DNA from: CAMAUF01 sp046152925
GTDB taxonomy: Bacteria > Chloroflexota > Dehalococcoidia > Tepidiformales > Tepidiformaceae
NCBI GenBank assembly: GCA_046152925.1
Contig: JBJXFX010000075.1
Location: 1-13,391, forward strand
Length of the DNA: 13,391 bases
Reading direction: 5' to 3'
Notes under the pieces: model-generated
Told to the model about the DNA's origin: nothing
The model's database searches: none
What the model saw: only the letters and a program-made list of their open reading frames with translations
Part shown: piece by piece, positions 1-6,897 of the stretch
How positions within the stretch are numbered: the first letter of the stretch is position 1
How the letters are laid out: each line of letters starts with the position of its first letter
Position numbers and translations under genes: made by a program

Positions 1-43
1 CCGCGGTTCGGGCGGCCGTACGGTTCACCCCATTTATCGCACC

Positions 44-72
44 TTGACGAGCCATAGGCGCGCCGGGAGAAT
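44..72 (+). promoter_or_regulatory. Putative sigma70-type promoter for the DUF35-thiolase pair
   Basis: TTGACG at 44-49 (5 of 6 matches to the -35 consensus) is followed after 17 bp by GAGAAT at 67-72 (4 of 6 matches to the -10). Transcription would begin near 79, leaving a leader of about 24 nt before the TTG start at 103. Only sequence matching supports it. Confidence 0.45.
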
Positions 73-102
73 GCAAGGTGCTCTGCTCCGGGGGAGGCGC
101 CC

Positions 103-576
103 TTGGCGTCCCTCCGTCCGGAGGTCGTCCACCACATGGAAGAAGGGGGAGTCCGCTTGGCTGACGCAGCCGCACCCGAAACCCGGTCCCTGGTCCCGTG
201 GCTCAAGTTGGGGGCCACCCGCGATGAGGACTACCTGATGGGCAACAAGTGCCAGAAGTGCGGGGTGCTCTATCTCGGGCCCCGGCAATACTGCGGCGCT
301 TGCAGCTCCGAGGGGCCCTTCAATGAAGTGAAGCTCGGCCGCAGTGGCGCGATCCACGTCTGGTCGATCATCCATCAGGCCCCGGCCTATGCGAACCCGC
401 CCTACGCGACCGCAATCGTCGACCTCGACGACGGCGTCTGCGTGAACACGAACCTCGCCGTCGAAGCAAAGCCCGAAAACATCGACTTCGGCATGCGCGT
501 GAAGATGGTCACCGAGAAGGTCTCGGAAGACCGCGAAGGCAACGCCTACGTTGCCTACAAGTTCATGCCTGCCTAA
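103..576 (+). CDS. DUF35 zinc-ribbon/OB-fold protein, thiolase partner
   Basis: A 157-aa protein of the DUF35 (Zn-ribbon plus OB-fold, acyl-CoA-associated) family. Two CxxC pairs (C50/C53 and C64/C67, in KCQKCG and YCGAC) form the rubredoxin-like zinc ribbon. The part from about residue 78 (GAIHVWSIIHQAP) to the end is the OB-fold. DUF35 proteins are usually encoded beside SCP-x-type thiolases and form complexes with them, where they are thought to help acyl-CoA binding. The thiolase gene follows after 45 bp, so the two are probably one transcript and one complex. The start is ambiguous. TTG at 103 has GGGGGAGG about 6 nt upstream. ATG at 136 has GGAGG further away. TTG at 157 has AAGGGGGAG close by. 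All three keep the zinc ribbon. The family call is strong; the physiological substrate cannot be read from sequence. Confidence 0.9.
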   Translation: MASLRPEVVHHMEEGGVRLADAAAPETRSLVPWLKLGATRDEDYLMGNKCQKCGVLYLGPRQYCGACSSEGPFNEVKLGRSGAIHVWSIIHQAPAYANPPYATAIVDLDDGVCVNTNLAVEAKPENIDFGMRVKMVTEKVSEDREGNAYVAYKFMPA

Positions 577-621
577 CCGGTAGCGACCCTCAACGATCAC
601 TAGGAAAGAAGGAAAGAATCC

Positions 622-1824
622 GTGCGTGAAGTAGCCATCGTTGGCGTCTCCATGATCAAGTTCGGTCGCTATCCCGACCGCGATGTCGCCCAGCTTGCCG
701 CGCAGTCCGGCTTCGAAGCCCTGAAGGACGCCGGCATGACGATGAAGAACGTCGAGGCGCTTTACAGCGGCAACCTCTACGCGACCTCCGGCTCCGGCCA
801 GCGCATCCTCCAGAACCTCGGCCAGACCGGCATCCCGGTGGTCAACGTCGCCAACGCCTGCGCGACGGGCTCGACGGCCTTCCGCGAGGCGTACTTCGCC
901 ATCGCTTCCGGCGCCTACGACGTCGTCATGGCCGTCGGCTCCGAGCAGATGGGCAAGCAGGGCCTCCTCGGTGGCGCTGGCCGCGCAGACCCGGCGACGG
1001 CCCTCGAAGGCCGCGTCGGCTCGGGCCTCATGCCCGCCGTGTTCGGCATGGCCGGCATGGAGCACAAGAAGAAGTACGGCACGCCGCTCGAGCACTTCGC
1101 GCTCGCCAGCGTGAAGAACCACCTCCACAGCACGCAGAACCCGCTGGCCCAGTACCAGAAGGAATCCCCGCTGGACGAGGTCATGAACTCACGCATGATC
1201 GCCTACCCCAACACGCTGCTCATGTGCTGCCCGACGGGCGACGGCGCTGCCGCGGCCATCCTCTGCTCGATGGAGAAGGCCCGCCAGTTCACCACGCAGC
1301 CGATCAAGGTCGCCGCCTCGGTCCTCACCTCGGACCCGTATACCGATCGCGACCTGACGATGCCTGACATCAACACCCTTACCCGGAACGCGGCCGCCAT
1401 CGCCTACAAGCAGGCCGGCCTCGGCCCCGAGGACCTCTCGCAGGTCGAGCTCCACGACTGCTTCGCGACCGCCGAGCTCCTCCACTACGAGAACCTCGGC
1501 CTCTGCGGCGACGGTGAAGCCGGCAAGCACGTCGCGAGCGGCGCGCCCTGGATCACCAACAAGATCCCGACCAAGTACCAGGAAGACATCGCCCCCTTCC
1601 AGGACAAGACGTATGCCCCGAAGACCACGGCCGTGGTCAATGCCTCCGGCGGCCTCCTTTCGAAGGGTCACCCGCTGGGCGCGACGGGCGTCGCGAACAT
1701 CGCCGAGATCGTCTTCCACCTGCGCGGGCAGGCTGGCGGGCGTCAGGTCGAAGGCTCGAAGGTCGGCCTCGCGCACGTGATCGGGCTCTGCTCGGCGTGC
1801 ACGATCCACATCCTGACGAAGTAG
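622..1824 (+). CDS. Thiolase family protein (SCP-x / lipid-transfer thiolase type)
   Basis: A 400-aa thiolase-fold protein. The nucleophilic cysteine is C80 in NVANACATGS. The HDC motif in VELHDCFATAE (H278) and the SKGHPLGATG motif (H350) supply the catalytic histidines. Near the C-terminus, GLCSAC (C390, C393) takes the place of the CxG loop seen in biosynthetic and degradative thiolases, so the second catalytic cysteine may be displaced. This pattern fits the SCP-x-like nondecarboxylating thiolase group (acetyl-CoA acetyltransferase annotations), which works with DUF35 partners in fatty-acid or isoprenoid/sterol side-chain metabolism. The start is GTG at 622, with the purine-rich AGGAAAGAAGGAAAG just upstream. 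Length is normal and there is no sign of damage. A strong terminator follows the stop. The direction of the reaction and its substrate are not determinable here. Confidence 0.93.
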   Translation: MREVAIVGVSMIKFGRYPDRDVAQLAAQSGFEALKDAGMTMKNVEALYSGNLYATSGSGQRILQNLGQTGIPVVNVANACATGSTAFREAYFAIASGAYDVVMAVGSEQMGKQGLLGGAGRADPATALEGRVGSGLMPAVFGMAGMEHKKKYGTPLEHFALASVKNHLHSTQNPLAQYQKESPLDEVMNSRMIAYPNTLLMCCPTGDGAAAAILCSMEKARQFTTQPIKVAASVLTSDPYTDRDLTMPDINTLTRNAAAIAYKQAGLGPEDLSQVELHDCFATAELLHYENLGLCGDGEAGKHVASGAPWITNKIPTKYQEDIAPFQDKTYAPKTTAVVNASGGLLSKGHPLGATGVANIAEIVFHLRGQAGGRQVEGSKVGLAHVIGLCSACTIHILTK

Positions 1825-1853
1825 CGTCGCGCTACCTCGAGACACCTGAACCG

Positions 1854-1884
1854 ACGGGCGGGCCGACAACGGCCCGCCCGTTTT
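1854..1884 (+). terminator. Intrinsic terminator after the thiolase gene
   Basis: The arms CGGGCGGGCC (1855-1864) and GGCCCGCCCG (1871-1880) pair perfectly. A-T at 1854/1881 adds an 11th pair. The loop is 6 nt (GACAAC), and the 3' arm runs into TTTT at 1881-1884. It lies 30 nt after the thiolase stop, as expected for the end of the two-gene transcript. Confidence 0.9.
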
Positions 1885-1887
1885 GTG

Positions 1888-1918
1888 TTGAACCGCGACA
1901 GGACGGGTCGGCTATGAT
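1888..1918 (+). promoter_or_regulatory. Putative promoter of the Uma2 remnant, leaderless spacing
   Basis: TATGAT at 1913-1918 (5 of 6 to the -10 consensus) ends 6 nt before the ATG at 1925, so transcription would begin at or next to the start codon. TTGAAC at 1888-1893 is a possible -35, although the 19-bp spacing is long. No usable Shine-Dalgarno lies upstream, which fits a leaderless mRNA. Confidence 0.45.
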
Positions 1919-1924
1919 GCAAGG

Positions 1925-2233
1925 ATGGCCGCCTCTACCGCGTCCCCACCCGCCCGTGATGTCCCAGCGGGTTGCCCGCATCCCGGCGCTCATGGCGTCC
2001 GGTACCCCGTTGTCTTCGTCGCGAGCAATCGTCCCGACTTCGTAGCTTCGGCCCGGATGTCCTTCGAGGAGTTCCTTGACCTGGATTACGAAGACGGCCT
2101 GGCGGAGTGGGTGGACGGCGAGGTGTTTCTCTACATGAGTGTGAAGCTTGCCCATGACCGAGTCCCTGGTCCTTCGTCCCTCGTCGGGGTGAGTAGTCCC
2201 TCGTCCCTGGTCCTTCGTCCCTCGTCGGGGTGA
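1925..2233 (+). pseudogene. Truncated Uma2-family (DUF820, PD-(D/E)XK-fold) gene
   Basis: The frame encodes a Uma2-like N-terminus: MSFEEFLDLDYEDGLAEWVDG, then EVFLYMSVKLAHDRV. Uma2 proteins typically show a MxxEEFLxL start, an E-x-x-DGE strand and a helix with a conserved H. Intact members run to roughly 180-200 aa and carry the catalytic acidic residues in the second half. Here homology stops at about 2161, and the next bases are a 31-bp repeat unit present twice. Translation continues through it as low-complexity PGPSSLVGVSSPSSL and ends at a TGA inside the repeat (2231-2233). The catalytic half is missing and no remainder is visible downstream, so the product cannot be active. The true start is either ATG 1925 or the internal ATG of MSFEEF. 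Uma2 genes are common in multiple copies in Chloroflexota and Cyanobacteria, and their function is poorly known. Family assignment rests on motif recognition. Confidence 0.7.
2162..2233 (+). repeat. TCCCTCGTCC-type intergenic repeat, two units
   Basis: A 31-bp sequence at 2162-2192 (begins GTCCCTGGTCCTTCG, ends TCGGGGTGA) is repeated exactly at 2203-2233. The intervening AGTAGTCCCTC extends the second unit at its 5' side. Close relatives occur at 2374-2388, in 6898-7130 and at 13325-13354. It is built from YTCGTCC/CCTGGTCC words. Confidence 0.9.
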
Positions 2234-2348
2234 TGAGCCTCGGGTGAGCCTGCGTGGCCGGGGTCGTCGCGGAGATGAGCCTCGGGGCGGATGGATGAGC
2301 CTTGGGGCGTCTCCGGACGTTTCATGAGCCTTGGCTCATGAGGCTCAT
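2232..2348 (+). repeat. GATGAGCCTYGGG direct repeats ending in an inverted repeat
   Basis: GATGAGCCTCGGG occurs at 2232-2244 and 2274-2287, and GATGAGCCTTGGGG at 2294-2307. A fourth unit, CATGAGCC at 2323-2330, is followed after two bases by its exact complement GGCTCATG (2333-2340), giving a perfect 8-bp hairpin with a TT loop. A further inverted GGCTCAT lies at 2342-2348. No reading frame here is convincing. Confidence 0.75.
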
Positions 2349-2373
2349 TGGGGGGCGCGGCCGTTGTACCTTA

Positions 2374-2567
2374 TCCTTCGTCCCTCGGTGTGTGGCGGCG
2401 GGCAGGGGGACGAGCGTAGCGGGGGCGCGTGGCCGGACTGCGTGGCCCCCGGGTGCGGAGTCGACGGGACCGCTCCCGTGTGGTCGCGGTACTGAGGAGC
2501 GGGGCATGGGGACGAGCGTAGCGGAGCTGGGCAGCGAACGCGGAGGGGGATTTGGCGCGGGGCGGGG
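2374..2567. other. Gene-free repeat region downstream of the ATPase operon
   Basis: Together with the preceding repeats this completes about 330 bp without a gene. It begins with a short TCC-type fragment (TCCTTCGTCCCTCGG at 2374-2388). A 17-bp word, GGGGACGAGCGTAGCGG, occurs at 2406-2422 and again at 2508-2524. Between those copies lies the 31-bp repeat described separately. The operon on the minus strand ends at 2568, and no T-tract hairpin that would terminate it is visible. Confidence 0.6.
2468..2502. repeat. 31-bp dispersed hairpin repeat, copy 1
   Basis: The 31 bp at 2468-2498 (begins GACCGCTCCCGTG, ends GGTACTGAGGA) are identical to 7034-7064. In this copy CCGCTCC (2470-2476) can pair with GGAGCGG (2496-2502) around a 19-nt loop. 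It lies close to TCC-type repeats at both sites. Confidence 0.85.
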
Positions 2568-4691
2568 TTAACCGGTTGGCGGGGAGTCGACGGTTGCGAG
2601 GGTCGCGAGGATGGGGGCGAGGAGGGCGTCGTCGCGGGGCTCGCCGGTCTCGCGACGGGCGGCCTCGTAGCCGTCGACCAGCTTGCGGGCGAGCTTGGCG
2701 TGGGCTTTGGGGTACTTCTGGAACCAGGGTGCGAGCGTCTGGAGGCCTTCGTGGAAGTGCTTGGCGGCCTCAAACGGATTCTTCTCGGCTGCCGCGATGC
2801 GGCCGAGGGTTTCGAGAGATTCCGCGAGCCGCCATGCAAACGGGGCGGGCTCGGTGGCTGCGAGCCTCCGATAGATCCCGACGGCCCCGGTGCACCACGA
2901 CCAGGCGCCGGTACCACCCGGTCGCCCATTCATCGTCGCGACGGCGAAGACGCGGAGACTCCGGGCCAAAACCGGTTCGTGACTGCTCGAATTGTCTCGC
3001 ACTAACCAGTCCGAAAGCTCCGCGGCGTCGGCTGCGGTTCGAATCGCTTCTGCTAGTCCGAGTTCGCTCTGCGCAAGCGCCAGGGTAGTGAGCGCATCCG
3101 CCTGCTCGATTACATCGCCCAAGTCCGGCCGAACCTCGGCCTCAAGCAGATCACGACGAAGTTGAACCGCCTCTTCGGCCGCGGCGACTGCTTGGTGCGG
3201 GTCGCCCAGGCCCAGTCGGACGGCCCCAAGCGTCCTCAGGCTCCGACCAAGTCCTCTGGCGACCGGCGGCAGCATTGGAACGTAGCTGCGCCACAGCTCG
3301 ACTGACTCCAGGGCATAGGGCAGCGCAACGTCCGGCCGGCCGGCGGCGTACTCGCACGCCGCGAGTGCGTCCAAGCTGGCGGCCAGGATCGCGTCGCGCA
3401 GGAGCGAATCAACCAGCGACCGGCTCGCACCAACCGCGTCCAACGCATGAGCCTGGGCGTCGTCAACGAGGCCCGCGTCCAGTAAGGCGCGGGCCAACAG
3501 ATGTGCAGTCCAAACAGTGTTGTTGTCGTCGTCGAGTGCTCGACACAACGCGGTGGCCTCCAGGAAGGCCGACACAGCGCCCAGCCGGTCGCCGTGACTG
3601 CTCCTGACTTCGCCGGCAGCAATGAGCGCATCAGCCTGACCTTGCACGTCACGCCGCGCACGAGCGGCGGTAAGCCTCTCGTGGAGCACCTTCGCTTCAG
3701 GCGGGAGGGACGCTGCATTCTCCGACAGCCGCAGGACCAGCGACTGCTCCTGGAATCGGACCCAATAGGCCAGCTTGTCTGCCAGCTCGTCGTACTCCCG
3801 GCCCAATTGGTCTCGCTCCGAATCGTGGTGAGTGAGCAGGTTCTCACCGATGGTCCACTCATCGCTGTGCGAGATGCTGAACGTCGTCAAACCCCACCGA
3901 TGTTCGCTCGGCTCCCACAATCCGCCCTCGACGCCGCGGAGCCACCAGGACTCGTGGTCACCAATCCACCTTCTCGTGATGGCAAGTCCCCAACTGGGCA
4001 GGCGGGCCAACACAAACCACACGGTCGCCTTCGAGCGCCCGAAACTCTCTTGGAGGTTGCGGGTGCGGATGAGACGGGCGGTGCGTTCGGTGCCTTTAAG
4101 GCCCTGTTCGGTGGGGGTGGTCATGAGGACGACGCCGTCGGGGAGTTGGACCGTGCAGATACTGCGGAGGTCGGTGATCCCGGTGCGGCTATCGACGAGG
4201 ACGACGCCGGGTTCGCCCGGCGCCTTTGCGTCCGCGGCGTCGATGAGCTGCTTGCGGAGGGTTTCGACGGCGGCGGCGCCCCAGCGCTTGTCGTAGAACT
4301 CGCGCCAATCGAAGCCCGAGATGCGCCGGCTGTAGTCGTCGGTCTGCTTGCCCGCGGTCAAGACGCGGACGCTGCCGAACTTCGGCTTGAGGTCGTCTGG
4401 AAGGTCGAGGAGCCAGGGGGTCAGGTCGGGCGCGGTCTCGGCGTCTTCGTCGATCGCGGCTTTCCATGCCTCGAGGAATTCGAGGATGCCGGGCGTGGTT
4501 TCGGCCTGCTCGTCGGTGATCCCGAAGAAGCGGTGGAGGCCGGGGGCTTCGAGGTCCCAGTCGGCGACGATGACGTGGAAGCCGCTCTTGTTGGCCAAGC
4601 GCCAGGCGACGTTGGCGAGGGTCATCGTGCGCCCCACCCCGCCCTTGTAGGAGTAGAAGGTGATGACCTTGCGGTCGGCCTTGGTGGTCAT
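2568..4691 (-). CDS. MinD/ParA-type P-loop ATPase with C-terminal TPR-like repeats
   Basis: A 707-aa protein. Residues 9-30 hold a deviant Walker A (YKGGVGRT, signature Lys16, with Arg21 where ParA/MinD usually have the second Lys). Residues 41-52 (IVADWDLEAPGL) give the Walker A' aspartates. Residues 163-174 (VVLVDSRTGITD) give Walker B. From about residue 340 to 690 the protein is Ala/Leu-rich paired helices resembling degenerate TPRs (for example ALIAAGEVRSSHGDRLGAVSAF). The KGGVGRTMxLANVAW...DWDLEAPGL block is characteristic of SIMIBI ATPases joined to TPR or signalling modules, including FxSxx-type TPR proteins, rather than of plasmid partition ParA. It is expected to be cytoplasmic, a nucleotide switch with a protein-binding scaffold. 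Its ATG shares the ATGA overlap (4688-4691) with the stop of the upstream gene and has no good Shine-Dalgarno, so translation is probably coupled. There is no ParB, and no parS-like site was recognised. Its target is unknown. Confidence 0.85.
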   Translation of the reverse strand: MTTKADRKVITFYSYKGGVGRTMTLANVAWRLANKSGFHVIVADWDLEAPGLHRFFGITDEQAETTPGILEFLEAWKAAIDEDAETAPDLTPWLLDLPDDLKPKFGSVRVLTAGKQTDDYSRRISGFDWREFYDKRWGAAAVETLRKQLIDAADAKAPGEPGVVLVDSRTGITDLRSICTVQLPDGVVLMTTPTEQGLKGTERTARLIRTRNLQESFGRSKATVWFVLARLPSWGLAITRRWIGDHESWWLRGVEGGLWEPSEHRWGLTTFSISHSDEWTIGENLLTHHDSERDQLGREYDELADKLAYWVRFQEQSLVLRLSENAASLPPEAKVLHERLTAARARRDVQGQADALIAAGEVRSSHGDRLGAVSAFLEATALCRALDDDNNTVWTAHLLARALLDAGLVDDAQAHALDAVGASRSLVDSLLRDAILAASLDALAACEYAAGRPDVALPYALESVELWRSYVPMLPPVARGLGRSLRTLGAVRLGLGDPHQAVAAAEEAVQLRRDLLEAEVRPDLGDVIEQADALTTLALAQSELGLAEAIRTAADAAELSDWLVRDNSSSHEPVLARSLRVFAVATMNGRPGGTGAWSWCTGAVGIYRRLAATEPAPFAWRLAESLETLGRIAAAEKNPFEAAKHFHEGLQTLAPWFQKYPKAHAKLARKLVDGYEAARRETGEPRDDALLAPILATLATVDSPPTG

Positions 4692-5503
4692 GCCGCGACC
4701 ATCGGCTTACACGCCTCGCCGGCAACGTGCTCAAGAAACCCGCGTCCGGGGGTCGCCCTCTGCGCGCGCGCGAGGAGCCGTGGGTAGAGGATGCGACTCG
4801 CCCACTCCTCACCGAACCGGCTGAGCGCCTTCCGAAACGTCTGGAAGTCCTCCGGTGAGTCGGCCAGACTTGCTTTGAGCTTCGCTTTCGGGATGGACGG
4901 TTCCTCCCAGAGCGCCATCAGGATGTTCTCAACCGGCCAGTTCGGGTCGCGGCGGGAACGATGAGCCGCGAGCGGCAAGATGTCGAGGGCGGCCATGGGG
5001 TCGGCCTTGCGGAGTCCCCAGGTGGCGATGTCCCAGAAATCGGGGCGCGCTTCGTCCTGCCAGAGTGTGTACCAAACCCACCGCATCTCGTCCGGCGCTC
5101 CAAGCGTCAAGATCGTCCGCATGACGGACCGCTCCGCTTGGGAGGTCAGCGCGCTCGACCCGGGCGGAATGTGCCCGTGCTTTCGAAGCAGCCCGAAAAG
5201 CGGATCGATGGCCTCATTGAGCTGCAGGCGGAGGATGGCGGCGGCGGCGCTCCAGACCCCCTCGTTCTCCTCGTTGGTGAGTGCGTCCTTTGCGACCGCG
5301 TCCTGGATTTCGCCGATGAGCCCGCTTTCGATCCTGCGCTTGAGAGCTTCGGACCCGGTCCGCGAGGCGTGGACCACGAAGGTGTGCTGGCTTTCGTGGT
5401 CACGGTTGTAGGGCGGGTCGGCGGTCGCGCCGCGGAGGCGGCTGCGCAGCCACGCCGCGAAGCGCGCATCATCCATTTCTTCGAGGTTTTGCAGGGATAT
5501 CAC
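4688..5503 (-). CDS. Unrecognised helical protein, middle gene of the ATPase operon
   Basis: A 271-aa protein from the GTG at 5503. That start overlaps the upstream stop as GTGA (5500-5503) and has CGGAGG about 7 nt before it, so it is preferred to the longer frame reaching 5617, whose extra N-terminus is Arg/Pro-rich and reads through the upstream gene. I recognise no catalytic motif. The sequence is mostly predicted helix with regularly spaced Leu/Ala/Trp, such as GVWSAAAAILRLQLNEAIDPL (79-99), and segments such as DIATWGLRKADPMAALDIL (158-176), which resemble HEAT-like repeats. Trp-rich stretches (RWVWYTLWQ, 141-149) stand out. There is no signal peptide or membrane segment. Being translationally coupled to both neighbours, it is likely a subunit or adaptor made in step with the ATPase. 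HEAT-like is an inference from pattern only. Confidence 0.75.
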   Translation of the reverse strand: MISLQNLEEMDDARFAAWLRSRLRGATADPPYNRDHESQHTFVVHASRTGSEALKRRIESGLIGEIQDAVAKDALTNEENEGVWSAAAAILRLQLNEAIDPLFGLLRKHGHIPPGSSALTSQAERSVMRTILTLGAPDEMRWVWYTLWQDEARPDFWDIATWGLRKADPMAALDILPLAAHRSRRDPNWPVENILMALWEEPSIPKAKLKASLADSPEDFQTFRKALSRFGEEWASRILYPRLLARAQRATPGRGFLEHVAGEACKPMVAA

Positions 5504-6240
5504 GGTGCGCCTCCGAGGCAGCCATTCCGATCCTTCGCCGAGAGTGGGCCTACGAGCTTCACCGTCCGCGGGGCCTCGACGACCGTCGCGATGAGCTCTG
5601 GGTGGCCAGCCGTGCAATCAGAAGTCTGGCGAGTCACTCCCCATGGCGCACCGGGCATCGACGGGCCGCGCCAGTACCAGCGAGCCTCGGCATCGAGAAC
5701 CGAGGGCCGGAAAAGGGCGGTATCGGGGTCTCCCACCGGTATGGGGAGCCGAAGCAGCGTCGTTTCGACCGTGCCCGTCAGGTGGGCGAGCCCAAGTTGA
5801 TCCGCCACCGCGTCGGCGTCGCCATCGGTGAACGGCGAAATCCAAAGCGAGCGGGGATTGCCGGGAGCAAAGCTGAAGTACTCGGCCCGAACGGTGACTG
5901 GCCTGCCGTCCTCAGCAACGGCAGGCACGGGCGGAGTGGGCGGCGCTCCATCGAGCAACCCCCGGTCGTACAAAACCTCGTACACCAGATGGTTGAACCA
6001 ATCCCCTGCGCGTCCGACCGCGGTCCCGCGATCGGCGGGCAGCCGGCGGATGACCTTCCGCGCAGCGTCGACCAGATCGTCGGGCGTCGACGCCCCGGCC
6101 ACCGCGAAGCGGAAATCGTCGATGTCCTTGTCAGTCAGGCGCGTCTCCGATGCAAGGTTGCGCAGCGCGAGGCGTTCCTCGGCGGTCCCGTTCGCAAGGG
6201 TGTCCCGTAAGGCCGTAGGCAAGACGTCGGCGGGCGTCAT
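5500..6240 (-). CDS. Unrecognised two-part protein, first gene of the ATPase operon
   Basis: A 246-aa protein with two visible parts. Residues 1-97 are charged and helical (for example EERLALRNLASETRLTDKDI and DDLVDAARKVIRRL). They end in a Trp/Tyr-containing helix (DWFNHLVYEVLYDRGLL), comparable in size to small helical adaptor domains placed before effectors. A Pro-rich linker follows (APPTPPVPAV, 99-108). Residues 113-246 look like mixed strands and contain EYFSFAPGNPRSLWISPF and ARWYWRGPSMPGAPWGVTRQ. I do not recognise the family of either part. The ATG at 6240 is preceded by AGGA at 7-nt spacing, and TAGGAT ends 6 nt before it. The stop overlaps the next gene by 4 bp. Roles as a sensor or partner of the downstream ATPase are inference from operon structure. 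Confidence 0.75.
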   Translation of the reverse strand: MTPADVLPTALRDTLANGTAEERLALRNLASETRLTDKDIDDFRFAVAGASTPDDLVDAARKVIRRLPADRGTAVGRAGDWFNHLVYEVLYDRGLLDGAPPTPPVPAVAEDGRPVTVRAEYFSFAPGNPRSLWISPFTDGDADAVADQLGLAHLTGTVETTLLRLPIPVGDPDTALFRPSVLDAEARWYWRGPSMPGAPWGVTRQTSDCTAGHPELIATVVEAPRTVKLVGPLSAKDRNGCLGGAP

Positions 6241-6246
6241 CCCGTG

Positions 6247-6274
6247 ATCCTATCGCAAGCCGGAGTGCCTTGCG
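6247..6274 (-). promoter_or_regulatory. Possible -10 and hairpin before the ATPase operon
   Basis: On the minus strand TAGGAT (6252-6247, 4 of 6 to the -10) ends 6 nt before the ATG at 6240. Just upstream, CGCAAG (6254-6259 on plus) and CTTGCG (6269-6274) form a 6-bp inverted repeat with a 9-nt loop, without a T-tract. No good -35 was found. The operon may have its own promoter or be read through from leuD, whose stop is only 46 bp away. Confidence 0.3.
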
Positions 6275-6286
6275 CGATCCCGCCGA

Positions 6287-6886
6287 CTATCCGGCCGCCA
6301 ACGACGGTTTCAGCGCGCTGCGGGTCGCCTCGTAGGTCGTGATCTTGGCTTCGTCGATCAGGGTGAGGCCGATGTCGTCGAGGCCGTTGATGAGGTTGTT
6401 CTTCACAAACGGGTCGACGTTGAACTGGCGGGTGAAGCTGCCATCGGCGGTGCTCACCGTCTGCGTCTGGAGGTCGACGACGAGCTCGGCGTTGGGAAGC
6501 TCTTCGGCGCGCGCCATCAGGTGGTCGATGTCGGTTTGGGGGAGGGTCACCGTGAGCAGGCCGATCTTGGCGCAGTTGTTGCGGAAGATGTCGGCGAAGC
6601 TGGGCGCGACGATCGCGCGGATGCCGAGCCCTTCGAGCGCCCAGGGGGCGTGCTCGCGGCTGGAGCCACAACCGAAGTTCGGGCCGGCGAGGAGGATGGG
6701 CGCGCCCGTGTACTCGGGGCGGTTCACGACGAAGTCGGGGTCCTTGCGCCAGGCTTCAAAGGCGAACTCGCCGAAGCCGGTGCGTTCGATCCGCTTGAGG
6801 TACTTGGCGGGGATGATCTGGTCGGTATCGACGTCGGCGCGGTTGAGGGGGAGGGCTTTACCTTTGACGGTTTGGAACTTTTCCAT
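6287..6886 (-). CDS. leuD: 3-isopropylmalate dehydratase small subunit
   Basis: LeuD, 199 aa, is the swivel-domain subunit of isopropylmalate isomerase. With LeuC it interconverts 2- and 3-isopropylmalate in cytoplasmic leucine biosynthesis. The N-terminal NRADVDTDQIIPAKYLKRI (15-33) and the substrate-binding GPNFGCGSSREHAPWAL (68-84) are diagnostic. FADIFRNNCAKIGLL (97-111) is also typical. The start chosen is ATG 6886, with AAAGGA upstream. A longer open frame continues to 7081 only because it reads through repeat DNA. Length matches the bacterial-type LeuD of about 200 aa. leuC lies upstream on the same strand but 247 bp away, an unusually wide and repeat-filled gap. leuA and leuB are not in the window. 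Confidence 0.96.
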   Translation of the reverse strand: MEKFQTVKGKALPLNRADVDTDQIIPAKYLKRIERTGFGEFAFEAWRKDPDFVVNRPEYTGAPILLAGPNFGCGSSREHAPWALEGLGIRAIVAPSFADIFRNNCAKIGLLTVTLPQTDIDHLMARAEELPNAELVVDLQTQTVSTADGSFTRQFNVDPFVKNNLINGLDDIGLTLIDEAKITTYEATRSALKPSLAAG

Positions 6887-6897
6887 CGTTAGTGGTC

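Noticed and set aside
34..1128. 364-aa minus-strand open frame opposite DUF35 and thiolase
   Set aside because: It overlaps two well-supported genes on the other strand and has His/Ala/Gly/Arg-rich shadow composition.
2568..4691. Plasmid or chromosome partition parA
   Set aside because: The TPR-like C-terminus, the KGGVGRT variant and the absence of a parB partner argue against a partition role.
3501..4787. 428-aa plus-strand open frame opposite the ATPase gene
   Set aside because: It is the antisense shadow of a gene with clear P-loop motifs. Its composition (Gly/Val/Asp/Glu-rich) is what a high-GC complement gives, and no motif was seen.
5504..5617. 38-residue N-terminal extension of the middle operon gene
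   Set aside because: It lies wholly inside the upstream gene and is Arg/Pro-rich. The GTG at 5503 has a GGAGG and the typical 4-bp overlap.
6254..6274. Intrinsic terminator after leuD
   Set aside because: The 6-bp stem has no following T-tract on the minus strand.
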